Translations under genes and position numbers: made by a program
Shown here: in pieces, positions 43,731-52,122 of the stretch
Layout: every line of letters starts with the position of its first letter
How positions within the stretch are numbered: the first letter of the stretch is position 1
Notes under the pieces: generated by a model
Databases searched by the model: none
Told to the model about the DNA's origin: nothing
The model's input: only the letters and a program-made list of their open reading frames with translations
Assembly: GCF_035695185.1 (NCBI RefSeq)
Contig: NZ_DASSES010000219.1
Location: 9,343 to 73,342 of the forward strand
Source: Frateuria_A sp035695185
GTDB taxonomy: Bacteria > Pseudomonadota > Gammaproteobacteria > Xanthomonadales > Rhodanobacteraceae
DNA length: 64,000 bases
Reading direction: 5' to 3'

Positions 43731-44504
43731 TCAGCTGCCTTTTTCGAGCAGCTTCAGCAGCTTGTCCGGCGGCACGTAGCCACCCAGCACCATGCCATCG
43801 GGACCCACGATCATCGGCGTCCCGGTCACGCCCAGTTTCACGCCCAGGTCGAACTCGTCCTTGACCGGATTGGGGCAGTCGGCCGCCTTGGGCGCCTTGC
43901 CCTGCTTGGCCGCGGTGAAGGCGGCCTTGCGGTCGGCGGCGCACCAGACCGAGACCATCTCCTTGTAGGTGTTGGTGGGGAGGCCGGCGGTGTCGGTCAC
44001 GCCCTCGCGGGGCCAGGCCAGGTACTCGACCGCGATGCCTTCCTCGTTGAGCTGCTTGATATGCGAATGGAACATGCGGCAGTAGCCGCAGTTGACGTCG
44101 GAGAACACGGTAACGGTGTACTTCGGGTGCGGCGGCGCGAACACGATGCGCTGCGACGCCGGCACCTTGGCCAGCTGGGCCTTGCGGAAGCCCGCCCAGG
44201 CGCGATCGCTGAGGTTTTCCTTCGCGCCGAGATCGACCACGTCGCCGTTGAGCATGTACTTGCCGTCGGTGCTGACGTAGACCAGCTGCCCCGAGGCGAT
44301 GACCTGGTAGAAACCCGGCAGCGGCGAGGGGGCGATTTCGTCGAACCGCACGCCGGGGGCAAGGTTCTTCAGGGCAGTGCGCACCACCTGCACGGTGGCC
44401 GGATCGGTCGCGCTGCCGGGGGCGACGCCGTCCTGCTGATCGGCGGCACAGGCGGCGAGCGCGAAGGTGCCGGCGAGCAGCGCGGCGGAAAGCTTCTTGA
44501 ACAT
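43731..44504 (-). CDS. dsbC: Thiol:disulfide isomerase DsbC
   Basis: A 257-residue periplasmic protein that reshuffles wrong disulfide bonds. After the signal come an N-terminal dimerisation domain (about 35-90) and a thioredoxin-fold domain with the active site DVNCGYCRMFH and the cis-proline loop VTGTPMIVGPDG. The signal sequence ends FALAAC, a possible lipobox, so the protein may be a lipoprotein, unlike soluble E. coli DsbC. The ATG at 44504 is fixed by the signal peptide. Confidence 0.92.
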   Translation of the reverse strand: MFKKLSAALLAGTFALAACAADQQDGVAPGSATDPATVQVVRTALKNLAPGVRFDEIAPSPLPGFYQVIASGQLVYVSTDGKYMLNGDVVDLGAKENLSDRAWAGFRKAQLAKVPASQRIVFAPPHPKYTVTVFSDVNCGYCRMFHSHIKQLNEEGIAVEYLAWPREGVTDTAGLPTNTYKEMVSVWCAADRKAAFTAAKQGKAPKAADCPNPVKDEFDLGVKLGVTGTPMIVGPDGMVLGGYVPPDKLLKLLEKGS

Positions 44505-44647
44505 CGGGAACCTCGTGGCCGCGTGTGGGGAAGCGGCGGTCGGGGCCGATTCTGGCACAGCGGCGTTAGCGGCAAGTGTGCGCGCCATGCCGGTGCGGCC
44601 GGCCGGGCGGTCCGACCCGGTACCGACCGTCGCGCCCAGGGATCGAC

Positions 44648-45559
44648 TCAGCCGCGCGGGTGGTGGCGCGCGTGCAGGCGCTTGAGCCCTTCCTTCGCCA
44701 CCAGGGTGTAGATCTGGGTGGTGCTCAGCGAGGCATGCCCCAGCAGCAGCTGCAGTGCGCGCAGATCGGCGCCGTGGTTGAGCAGGTGGGTGGCGAAGGA
44801 ATGGCGCAGCACGTGCGGGGAGATGCGCTTGCCCTCGATGCCGACGGCCAGCGCATGGCGCTTGACCAGCGTCCAGAACATCTGCCGCGTCATGCCCTCG
44901 CCGCGCCGGCTGAGGAACAGCGCCGCCGGCTGGCGCCCCTGGGCGAGCTGCGGCCGCGCGCCGGCGAGATAGGCCTCGATATGCTCCAGCGCGACCTCGC
45001 CAACCGGCACCAGCCGGTCCTTGCCGCCCTTGCCGGTAATGCGCAGCACGCCCTGGCGGGTGTTGAGCGCGGCCAGCGGCAGCTCCACCAGTTCGGACAC
45101 GCGCAGGCCGGAGGCGTACATCAGTTCCAGCATCGCGCGGTCGCGCAGCCCCAGCGTGGTGGTCACGTCGGGCGCGGCCAACAGCGCTTCGATCTCGCGC
45201 TCGGCCAGCGCCTTGGGCAGGCCGCGCGGCATGCGCGGGCGCTCGATCAGCAGGGTCGGGTCCTCGAAACCCGGCGTGTCGCGCGCGAGCTGGCCGTAAT
45301 AGCGGCGGAACGCGGACTGGCGCCGCGCCATCGAACGCACCGCGGCGCCCTGGCTGCCGTGGAAGGCCGACAGGTCCTCGCGCCGCGCGGTCTGGAGGTT
45401 GCGCCCGCGCGCGGCGAGCCAGCGCGCGAGTCCTTCCAGGTCCTGCCGGTACGCTTCGAGGGTGCGATCGGCCAGGCCGTCTTCGGACCAGACCCGCTCG
45501 AGGAAGGCGGCAATGCTGCGCTGGTCGGCTTCGGCGATACTTGCGCTCTTTTCCTGCAT
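44648..45559 (-). CDS. xerD: Site-specific tyrosine recombinase XerD
   Basis: A 303-residue recombinase that, with XerC, resolves chromosome dimers at dif under FtsK control. The N-terminal SAM-like core-binding domain spans about 15-100. The catalytic residues are all visible: Arg in MYASGLRVSELVEL, Lys in TGKGGKDRLVP, HVLR in SPHVLRHSFATHLL, His in LLGHASLSTTQ and Tyr in IYTLVAKE. SPHVLRHSFATHLLNHGADL favours XerD over XerC. The ATG at 45559 gives the standard length. It is divergent from the RDD gene. Confidence 0.93.
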   Translation of the reverse strand: MQEKSASIAEADQRSIAAFLERVWSEDGLADRTLEAYRQDLEGLARWLAARGRNLQTARREDLSAFHGSQGAAVRSMARRQSAFRRYYGQLARDTPGFEDPTLLIERPRMPRGLPKALAEREIEALLAAPDVTTTLGLRDRAMLELMYASGLRVSELVELPLAALNTRQGVLRITGKGGKDRLVPVGEVALEHIEAYLAGARPQLAQGRQPAALFLSRRGEGMTRQMFWTLVKRHALAVGIEGKRISPHVLRHSFATHLLNHGADLRALQLLLGHASLSTTQIYTLVAKEGLKRLHARHHPRG

Positions 45560-45605
45560 GCGCAGATGCTCGCCGCGCTTCGCGACGGGCGCAAGCGAAA
45601 CGCCG

Positions 45606-46109
45606 ATGACCCGATCGCACGACAACGCTTCGATTTCCTGTCCGCTGTGGCGCCGCCTGGCCGCGCTGGTCTACGACCTGCTCGCGGTGGTAGCCATCGT
45701 GATGGTCGTGGGCCTGCTGTGCCAGCTCGCCACCGGCGGCCAGGTGGTGGCCGCCGGCGCGCACGCCACGATTGCCTGGTGGTACCAGCCGCTGCAGGGC
45801 CTGGTGGTGGGCGCGTACTTCGGCGTCTCCTGGTGGCGCGGCGGGCAGACGCTGGGCATGCGGCCCTGGCACATCCGCGTGGTCGGCACCGATGGCGGCA
45901 GGGTGTCGCCGGGACAGGCGCTTGGGCGGGTGGTCGTGGCTGCGTTGCCGTTGCTCCTGCTCGCCCTGGCACCCTGGCTTGGCCTGCGCGGCGCGGTGTG
46001 GGCGGTGCTCGCCGGCTGGGCGCTGTGCTTCGCCCCGGCGTTGTTCGATCCGCGCCGCCGCGCCCTGCACGACCTGGCCGCGGGCACCGAACTGCACCGG
46101 ATCGGCTAG
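45606..46109 (+). CDS. RDD family membrane protein
   Basis: A 167-residue protein with three hydrophobic segments and the RDD signature: WRRLAALVYDLLAVVAIVMV with Arg and Asp in the first helix, GGQTLGMRPWHIRVV between, and the final RRALHDLAAGTE. Function of the family is mostly unknown; some members are Na+/H+ antiporters. The ATG at 45606 is 46 bases from the divergent xerD start. The methyltransferase gene follows. Confidence 0.88.
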   Translation: MTRSHDNASISCPLWRRLAALVYDLLAVVAIVMVVGLLCQLATGGQVVAAGAHATIAWWYQPLQGLVVGAYFGVSWWRGGQTLGMRPWHIRVVGTDGGRVSPGQALGRVVVAALPLLLLALAPWLGLRGAVWAVLAGWALCFAPALFDPRRRALHDLAAGTELHRIG

Positions 46110-46152
46110 CCGTTTCACACCCACGCCGGCCGCGCTTGCTGTACAAGGACGC

Positions 46153-46902
46153 ATGGCCGCCTCCGCCCCCGTCCGCAACGATGCCGAACTGCTCCGCGTC
46201 AACCGCGGTTTCTACGAAGCGCTGTGGGCGCAGGCGCAGCTGGTCGATCCCGAACGCTTCAACACCTGGCCGCTGCTGCGCGAACTGGTCGCGACCGCGC
46301 CGCGCCGGCTGGAAGTCGCGCCCGGCCTGCGTCCCCGCCTGCCGCTGGACGGCACCTGCTTCGTCGACCTGAGCCACGCGGCATTGCGGCAATTGCGCGC
46401 ACGGGGCGCCTGTGCACTGCACGGCATGATCGGTGCCCTGCCCTGCGCCGACGCGCGGTTCGACCTGGTGTGCGCATTCGACATCCTCGAGCACGTGGCC
46501 GACGACGAGGCTGCCCTGCACGAACTCGCGCGCGTGGCCGCACCGGGCGCGACGCTGCTGCTGTCGGTGCCCCTGCACGCCGATGCCTGGACCGCGTTCG
46601 ACGAATTCGTCGGGCATTGCCGACGCTACGAACCCGCCGCGATCGAGGCCAAGCTCGCCGCGCACGGGTTCGTGCTGGAGCGCAGCGCGATCTACGGCAT
46701 GCAGCCGAAATCCTCGCGGCTGCTGGATCTGGGCCAGTGGTTCCTGACGCACCAGCGCGAGCGCGCGATGTGGTGGTACAACCACGTGTTCATGCCGCTC
46801 GGGCTGAGGTTCCAGAAGCCGTTGCAGTGGCGCGAGGGATTGTCCGACGTCGAGGGGGTGGACGAGGTGTTGCTGGTTTGCCGGCGCGACGCAGGGGCCT
46901 GA
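46153..46902 (+). CDS. Class I SAM-dependent methyltransferase
   Basis: A 249-residue protein. The methyltransferase core is seen from about residue 70: GTCFVDLSHAALRQLRARG, then IGALPCADARFDLVCAFDIL and EHVADDEAALHELARVAAPG, followed by LLLSVPLH. This is the Methyltransf_11 pattern with the ALPFxDxxFDxV and EHVxD motifs. The usual glycine-rich SAM loop (GxGxG) at the start is not visible; residues 55-75 read PGLRPRLPLDGTCFVDLS, so cofactor binding may be altered. CAAGGA precedes the ATG. The substrate is unknown. Confidence 0.82.
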   Translation: MAASAPVRNDAELLRVNRGFYEALWAQAQLVDPERFNTWPLLRELVATAPRRLEVAPGLRPRLPLDGTCFVDLSHAALRQLRARGACALHGMIGALPCADARFDLVCAFDILEHVADDEAALHELARVAAPGATLLLSVPLHADAWTAFDEFVGHCRRYEPAAIEAKLAAHGFVLERSAIYGMQPKSSRLLDLGQWFLTHQRERAMWWYNHVFMPLGLRFQKPLQWREGLSDVEGVDEVLLVCRRDAGA

Positions 46903-46912
46903 GGCTGGCGTT

Positions 46913-46960
46913 TCGACTGCGCCCTTCGGGCTACGCTCAGCGCGAACGGCTCCTCGATCG
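46913..46960 (-). repeat. Partial copy of the 14395 hairpin repeat family
   Basis: Read on the minus strand it begins CCGTTCGCGCTGAGCGTAG and continues CCCGAAGGGCGCAGTCG, closely matching the right arm and flank of the element at 14395-14460. The left arm is absent, so no long hairpin forms. Confidence 0.6.
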
Positions 46961-47046
46961 TGCGCACCGTCGGAGGCGCCTTGACGCGCCGCACCATTTC
47001 CCGCGCAAAGCCACTAGAATGTCGCTTTGCCCCTCTTCCAGCAGCC

Positions 47047-48288
47047 ATGCTCTACCAACTCCACGAATGGCAGCGCGCCTTCATGGGCCCGATGAGCTAC
47101 TTCGCGCAGGCCAGCGCGAAGATGTTCAGCGAACCAGGCAGCCTGCTCGCGCAGTGGCCGGGCGCGGCACGCTGGGCGGCCGGCTGCGAGCTCATGTACC
47201 GGCTGGGCAAGGACTACGAGAAGCCGGCGTTCGGCATCCACGAGATCCAGGCCGGCGGGCACACCGTGGCCGTGGTGGAGCAGACCGCGCTCGACCTGCC
47301 GTTCTGCCAGCTCAAGCGCTTCAAGCGCTACAGCGACGACCCGACCGTGATCGAGGCGATGCGCCGCCAGCCGGTGGTGCTGGTGGTGGCGCCGCTGTCC
47401 GGCCATCACGCCACCCTGCTGCGAGACACCGTGCGCACGCTGCTGCGCGACCACAAGGTCTACGTCACCGACTGGGTGGACGCGCGCATGGTGCCGGCGG
47501 AAGCGGGCATGTTCCGGCTGGACGACTACGTCGCCTACGTCGAACGCTTCATCCGCCACATCGGTGCCGACCGGCTGCACGTGATCTCGGTGTGCCAGCC
47601 GACGGTGCCGGTCCTGGCCGCGGTGTCGCTGATGGCCGCACGCGGCGAGCCGACGCCATGCAGCCTGGTGATGATGGGTGGGCCGATCGACCCCCGGCGC
47701 AGCCCCACGCGCGTCAACGACCTCGCCACGACCCAGCCGCTTTCCTGGTTCGAGGCCAACCTGATCCATACGGTGCCCGCCAACTATCCGGGCCGCGGGC
47801 GCCGGGTGTATCCGGGCTTCCTCCAGCACGCCGGCTTCGTGGCCATGAACCCCGGCCGGCACCTCACGTCGCACTGGGACTACTACCTCGACCTGCTGCG
47901 TGGCGATCTGGACGACGCCGAGGCGCACCGGCGCTTCTACGACGAATACAACGCAGTGCTGGACATGCCGGCCGGCTACTACCTGGACACGATCGACACG
48001 GTGTTCCAGCAATGCCTGCTGCCGCGCGGGCTGTGGGAGGTGGCCGGCGAGCGCGTCGATCCCGGCGCCATCACCCGCAGTGCCCTGCTGACCATCGAGG
48101 GCGAGCTGGACGACATCTCCGGCCTGGGCCAGACCGAGGCAGCCCACGGGCTGTGCACCGGCATTCCGGCCGGCCGCCGCGCACACCGGGTGGTCGAGGG
48201 GGCCGGCCACTACGGCATCTTCAGTGGCCGGCGCTGGCGCGAGCTGGTCTACCCGCAGGTGCGCGACTTCATCCGCGGCGCCGCCTGA
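47047..48288 (+). CDS. phaZ: Intracellular polyhydroxyalkanoate depolymerase
   Basis: A 413-residue alpha/beta-hydrolase-fold enzyme that mobilises stored polyhydroxybutyrate. It has the family start MLYQLHEWQRAFMGPMSYFA, and its nucleophile is a cysteine in HVISVCQPTVPVLA, the VCQP box that separates these enzymes from serine lipases. The late Asp and His lie in ELDDISGLGQT and GAGHYGIFSGRRWR. No signal peptide is present, as expected for the intracellular type. PHA synthase genes are not in the window. Confidence 0.93.
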   Translation: MLYQLHEWQRAFMGPMSYFAQASAKMFSEPGSLLAQWPGAARWAAGCELMYRLGKDYEKPAFGIHEIQAGGHTVAVVEQTALDLPFCQLKRFKRYSDDPTVIEAMRRQPVVLVVAPLSGHHATLLRDTVRTLLRDHKVYVTDWVDARMVPAEAGMFRLDDYVAYVERFIRHIGADRLHVISVCQPTVPVLAAVSLMAARGEPTPCSLVMMGGPIDPRRSPTRVNDLATTQPLSWFEANLIHTVPANYPGRGRRVYPGFLQHAGFVAMNPGRHLTSHWDYYLDLLRGDLDDAEAHRRFYDEYNAVLDMPAGYYLDTIDTVFQQCLLPRGLWEVAGERVDPGAITRSALLTIEGELDDISGLGQTEAAHGLCTGIPAGRRAHRVVEGAGHYGIFSGRRWRELVYPQVRDFIRGAA

Positions 48289-48457
48289 GGCCCGCCATCC
48301 GACGTCGCGGGCCAGCGTGTCGAAGTCGTACAACGTCGAGTGCCCCTGCCGGCCACGTGGCCGCGGCACGCCCTGATCCGTACGCGATGGCCAGGGACGG
48401 CGTAGCGGCAGGCTTCATCATGAACGTCCCTTTCCGCCAGGAAGGCCCGGTCCAGCC

Positions 48458-49474
48458 TCAGCCGCCGAAGAAGCCGGCGAAGGCCCGCACCGTGCGGTCG
48501 ATACCGGCATCGTCCACGTCCAGGTGCGTGACCAGGCGCAGCGTCGGCAGGTAGCCGATGCTGATGCGGATACCGGCGGCGCGCAGGTGCGCATCCAGGT
48601 CGCGGAGGGATTCGGCCGGCACTTCGACGAACACCATGTTGGTGTGCTGGCCGAGCAGGCGCAGGCCGGGCACGGCCTCGAGCTGGCGCGCCAGCCGGGC
48701 GGCGCGGGCATGGTCGTCCGCCAGCCGCGCGACGTGATGGTCGAGCGCATGGAGGCCGGCCGCCGCGAGCATGCCGGCCTGGCGCCAGCCACCCCCGGTC
48801 ACCTTGCGCCAGCGCCGCGCCTTGTCTATCAGCGCCGCCGACCCCACCAGCACCGAGCCGACCGGCGCGCCGAGCCCCTTGGACAGGCACACCGACACGC
48901 TGTCGAAGTGTTGCGCGATCTCCCGCGCCGGCACGCCGGCGGCGACCGCCGCGTTGTACAGGCGGGCGCCGTCGAGGTGGAAGGCCAGGCCGTGCTCGCG
49001 GGCGAAGTCGTGTGCGGAACGCAGGTAATCCATCGGCAGTACGCGGCCGTGCCAGGTGTTTTCCAGGGCGAGCAGGCGCGTGCGTGCAAAATGCGGATCG
49101 ACCGGCTTGATCGCCGCCGCGACCCGGTCCAGCGGGAGCGAGCCATCGGCGTCCTGCACGATGGGCTGGGGCTGGATGGAACCCAGCACCGCCGCGCCGC
49201 CGCCTTCGAACTTGTAGGTGTGCGCGTCCATTCCGACGATGTACTCGTCGCCGCGTTCGCAGTGCGACATCAGCGCCAGCAGGTTCGACTGGGTGCCGCT
49301 GGGGACGAACAGGCCTGCCGCGAAGCCGAGTTCGTCGGCGAGGCGCTGCTGCAGCGTGTTGACGGTCGGGTCCTCGCCGTAGACGTCGTCGCCCACCGGC
49401 GCATCCAGCATCGCCGCGCGCATGGCGGGCGTGGGCCTGGTTACCGTATCGCTGCGCAGGTCGACCCAGTCCAC
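48458..49474 (-). CDS. ltaE: Low-specificity L-threonine aldolase
   Basis: A 338-residue PLP enzyme cleaving L-threonine or allo-threonine to glycine and acetaldehyde. Family motifs are VDLRSDTVTRPTPAM, PVGDDVYGEDPTVN, FVPSGTQSNLLALMSH, LAFHLDGARLYNAAVA and the cofactor lysine in VSVCLSKGLGAPVGS. The GTG at 49474 is chosen because GAGG lies at the right distance and the product then starts next to WVDLRSDTVT, as in the family; the ORF upstream has no ribosome site. It lies just beyond the tRNA-Lys terminator and converges with phaZ. Confidence 0.92.
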   Translation of the reverse strand: MDWVDLRSDTVTRPTPAMRAAMLDAPVGDDVYGEDPTVNTLQQRLADELGFAAGLFVPSGTQSNLLALMSHCERGDEYIVGMDAHTYKFEGGGAAVLGSIQPQPIVQDADGSLPLDRVAAAIKPVDPHFARTRLLALENTWHGRVLPMDYLRSAHDFAREHGLAFHLDGARLYNAAVAAGVPAREIAQHFDSVSVCLSKGLGAPVGSVLVGSAALIDKARRWRKVTGGGWRQAGMLAAAGLHALDHHVARLADDHARAARLARQLEAVPGLRLLGQHTNMVFVEVPAESLRDLDAHLRAAGIRISIGYLPTLRLVTHLDVDDAGIDRTVRAFAGFFGG

Positions 49475-49545
49475 GTTGCACCTCACCCGTTGCGGCAAAG
49501 GAGGGAGCTTGGCGCGGCGTCGGACGGGAGGCAAGCACCCGGCAC

Positions 49546-49569
49546 AAAAAACCCGCGACGGGCGCGGGT
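49546..49569 (-). terminator. Rho-independent terminator of tRNA-Lys
   Basis: Immediately after the tRNA the RNA folds a GC stem with arms ACCCGCG and CGCGGGT, followed by six T. It probably ends the tRNA transcript before ltaE. Confidence 0.85.
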
Positions 49570-49574
49570 GGGGA

Positions 49575-49650
49575 TGGTGGGTCGTCCGAGACTCGAACTC
49601 GGGACCAATAGATTAAAAGTCTACTGCTCTACCAACTGAGCTAACGACCC
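49575..49650 (-). tRNA. tRNA-Lys (anticodon TTT), CCA encoded
   Basis: The 76-base gene folds as a normal cloverleaf. The acceptor arms GGGTCGT and ACGACCC pair perfectly, the D arm contains AGCTCAGTTGGTAGAGC, the anticodon loop is CTTTTAA with anticodon TTT, and the T arm has GTTCGAGTC. The discriminator is A and the CCA end is encoded. A promoter precedes it and a terminator follows. Confidence 0.97.
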
Positions 49651-49666
49651 ATCAAGCGAACGGGGA

Positions 49667-49695
49667 ATTTTAAGGTTTGCGCGCTGGCCGCACAA
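49667..49695 (-). promoter_or_regulatory. Sigma-70 promoter of tRNA-Lys
   Basis: TTGTGC (-35) and TAAAAT (-10) are separated by exactly 17 bases, ending 16 bases before the mature tRNA. The GC-rich bases after the -10 box (CCCCG) form a discriminator of the kind seen in stringently controlled stable-RNA promoters. Confidence 0.8.
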
Positions 49696-49792
49696 GCAAA
49701 GCGCGCTGCCATGTGGCTGCCCGCAAGTTGGGCATCGGTCCGGTTTCCCTTGGCTGGGCGCCGGTGAGCTGGAGCCGGCCGGACGGCCGGGC

Positions 49793-50473
49793 TCAGGCGT
49801 AGCGGGTGGGATCGGGCAAGCCGGCGGCCCGGAAGCCTTCGGCGCGCAGATGGCAGGCGTCGCAGTGGCCACAGGCGCGGCCCTGCGCGTCGGCCTGGTA
49901 GCAACTGACGGTCTGCGCGAAATCCACGCCCAGGCGCTCGCCCTCGCGGGCGATGTCGGCCTTGCTCATGCGCATCAGCGGCGCATGGATGCGCAGGCCT
50001 GCACCTTCCACACCCGCCCTGGTGGCGACGTTGGCCAGCTGCTCGAAGGCATCGATGAAGGCGGGCCGGCAGTCGGGATAACCGGAGTAGTCGACCGCGT
50101 TGACGCCGCAGAAAATGTCGTTGGCGCCGAGCACTTCGGCCCAACCCAGCGCGATCGACAGCATGATGGTGTTGCGCGCAGGCACGTAGGTTACCGGGAT
50201 GCCCTCGCCGCCTTGCTCGGGTACGTCGATATCGGCGGTGAGCGCGGAGCCGCCGATGCTGCGCAGGTCCACCTGCACGGTCTTGTGCGCAAGCGCCCCC
50301 ATCGCGTGGGCCACCCGTTCGGCAGCCTCCAGCTCGGAGCCGTGGCGCTGGCCGTAGGCGACGCTCAATGCGTGCACCGCGAAACCCTGTTCGCGCGCGA
50401 TGGCCAGGGTGACGGCCGAGTCCATGCCGCCGGAGACGAGCACGACGGCTTTGCGGGAAGTGGTTTCGGACAT
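49793..50473 (-). CDS. queC: 7-cyano-7-deazaguanine synthase
   Basis: A 226-residue ATP-dependent enzyme that makes preQ0 from carboxy-deazaguanine and ammonia, a queuosine precursor for tRNA. The ATP pyrophosphatase P-loop is VVLVSGGMDSAVTLA, the GVNAVDYSGYPDCRPAFI segment is typical, and the C-terminal zinc site is SCYQADAQGRACGHCDACH. Length is normal. It follows queE by 100 bases in the same direction. The third preQ0 gene, queD, is not in the window. Confidence 0.96.
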   Translation of the reverse strand: MSETTSRKAVVLVSGGMDSAVTLAIAREQGFAVHALSVAYGQRHGSELEAAERVAHAMGALAHKTVQVDLRSIGGSALTADIDVPEQGGEGIPVTYVPARNTIMLSIALGWAEVLGANDIFCGVNAVDYSGYPDCRPAFIDAFEQLANVATRAGVEGAGLRIHAPLMRMSKADIAREGERLGVDFAQTVSCYQADAQGRACGHCDACHLRAEGFRAAGLPDPTRYA

Positions 50474-50573
50474 GGGACGGTTCCTTGCATACGGCCGGTC
50501 ACCGGCCGGAGAGCGCTCGCGGCGTCACAGGCCACGGCGCGTTTCTTCTTCCCCGCAGACGGGGAAGAAAGCT

Positions 50574-51257
50574 TCAGTGCCCCGCCGCGTCGTTCCAGAG
50601 CAGCTTGTGCAACTGCAGCTGGAAGCGCACCGGCAGGCGGTCCTCGATGATCCACTCGGCCAGCTCGCGGGGTTCCACCGCGCCATGCACGGGCGAGAAC
50701 AGCACCATGCAGCGGCGGTCGAGCGCATGCTCGGCCACTACGCCGCGTGCCCACTCGTAATCGGCGCGGCTGGCGATGACGATCTTGACCTGGTCGTGCG
50801 GCAACAGGTGGTCGAGGTTGCTCCACAGGTTGCGCGCGCTCTCGCCCGAGTCGGGCGCCTTCAGGTCCATCACCTTGCGCACGCGCGGATCGACCACCGA
50901 GACGTCCAGCGCCCCGGAGGTTTCCAGCGAGACTTCGTAACCGGCATCGCACAGGCGACGCAGCAGTAGCACGCAACGCTTCTGCGCCAGCGGCTCGCCA
51001 CCGGTGACGCAGACGTGGCGCGCGCCATGCCGGGCGACCTCGGCGAGGATGTCGTCGATGGCGTGCCACTGGCCGCCATGGAAGGAGTATTCGGTGTCAC
51101 ACCAGACGCAGCGCAGCGGGCAGCCGGTCAGGCGCACGAACACGGTGCGCCAGCCGATCGCATCGGCCTCGCCTTGGATCGAATGGAAGATCTCGGTGAT
51201 GCGCAGGCGTTCGGCCACCGCCGGCACGACGGGCACCGCGCCCGCGTCACTGCCCAT
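50574..51257 (-). CDS. queE: 7-carboxy-7-deazaguanine synthase
   Basis: A 227-residue radical SAM enzyme that contracts the ring of carboxytetrahydropterin to carboxy-deazaguanine. The cluster motif is TGCPLRCVWCDTEYSFHGG, preceded by FHSIQGEADAIGWRTVFVR and followed by VCVTGGEPLAQ. The ATG at 51257 has GAGGG seven bases upstream; a GTG one codon earlier is the alternative. It follows cpoB by 10 bases, so the queuosine genes are attached to the Tol-Pal operon. Confidence 0.95.
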   Translation of the reverse strand: MGSDAGAVPVVPAVAERLRITEIFHSIQGEADAIGWRTVFVRLTGCPLRCVWCDTEYSFHGGQWHAIDDILAEVARHGARHVCVTGGEPLAQKRCVLLLRRLCDAGYEVSLETSGALDVSVVDPRVRKVMDLKAPDSGESARNLWSNLDHLLPHDQVKIVIASRADYEWARGVVAEHALDRRCMVLFSPVHGAVEPRELAEWIIEDRLPVRFQLQLHKLLWNDAAGH

Positions 51258-51267
51258 CACACGACCC

Positions 51268-52122
51268 TCAGCGGATCGCCGATTGCAGTTGCAGTCGGCG
51301 CAGGCGTTCCTGCGCCAGGCTGGCGGCGCGGGAGTTGGGATACTTGCTGGTCACCTGTTGCAGCGTGGCCTTGCCGGCATCGGTCTGCTTGAGCTCGAGC
51401 TGGCTGTAGCCGACCTTGAGCAGCGCGTCGGGCGCCTTCTCGCTCTGCGGGAACTGCGACAGCAGGCGCTGGAACGCTTCAAGCGCCACCGGGTAGTTCA
51501 TCGTCACGTAGTACGACTCGCCCAGCCAGTACCAGGCGTTGGGCGTGAGCGTGTTGTCGGGGTATTGCTGGATGAAGCTGCGAAAACCGCGCGAGGCCTG
51601 CGCATAGTCACCGCCACGCAAGGCCTGGAAGGCGCTGTCGTAGGCAGCCTGCGCGTTGGCATCGGGTGCCGTGGCGGGCGCACTGCCGCCGCTGGCTGGC
51701 GCGCTGGCTGGGGCCTGTGCCGGATTGGCCGGGGTCGCGGCGGCGGCCGCCGAACCGGCGGATGCCGGAGTGCTGGCCGCGGGATTCGTGCCGGCGCCGT
51801 TGCCCTCGAGGCGGCCAAGCCGCGAGTCGAGGTCGACGTACTGCGCCTTGTTCTTCTCTTCGAGCTGCTGCAGGGTGTGCTGCAGTTCCTCGACCTGGCC
51901 CTGCAACTGCTGCACCTGCGCCTGCAGTTGCTGCACCTGGTTGACCAGGCTGGTTCCGCCCTGGTTCTGCGCCTGCGCCTGTTGCTCCAGCCGCGCCACG
52001 CGATCGGCGAGGCTCAGGCGGGAATTCTGTGCCGGGGCCGGAACGGCGACCAGCATGGCGGACGCAAACGCGCCCGCCATGCCGATCCTGGCCCAGAAAC
52101 GCTTAGCCAGTGCGGTCTTCAT
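51268..52122 (-). CDS. cpoB: Cell division coordinator CpoB (YbgF)
   Basis: A 284-residue periplasmic protein linking peptidoglycan synthesis with Tol-driven constriction. A signal peptide ends after VAVPAPAQ, a trimeric coiled coil follows (about 36-95, heptads such as VQQLQAQVQQLQGQVEELQ), then an Ala/Ser/Pro-rich linker (about 105-150) and TPR repeats to the end (AYDSAFQALRGGDYAQASRG onward). The ATG at 52122 shares one base with the pal stop (TAATG), proving tight coupling with pal. Confidence 0.95.
   Translation of the reverse strand: MKTALAKRFWARIGMAGAFASAMLVAVPAPAQNSRLSLADRVARLEQQAQAQNQGGTSLVNQVQQLQAQVQQLQGQVEELQHTLQQLEEKNKAQYVDLDSRLGRLEGNGAGTNPAASTPASAGSAAAAATPANPAQAPASAPASGGSAPATAPDANAQAAYDSAFQALRGGDYAQASRGFRSFIQQYPDNTLTPNAWYWLGESYYVTMNYPVALEAFQRLLSQFPQSEKAPDALLKVGYSQLELKQTDAGKATLQQVTSKYPNSRAASLAQERLRRLQLQSAIR

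Noticed and set aside
46981..47020. TTGACG and TAGAAT upstream of phaZ as a promoter
   Set aside because: The two boxes are 28 bases apart, far beyond the 16-18 allowed.
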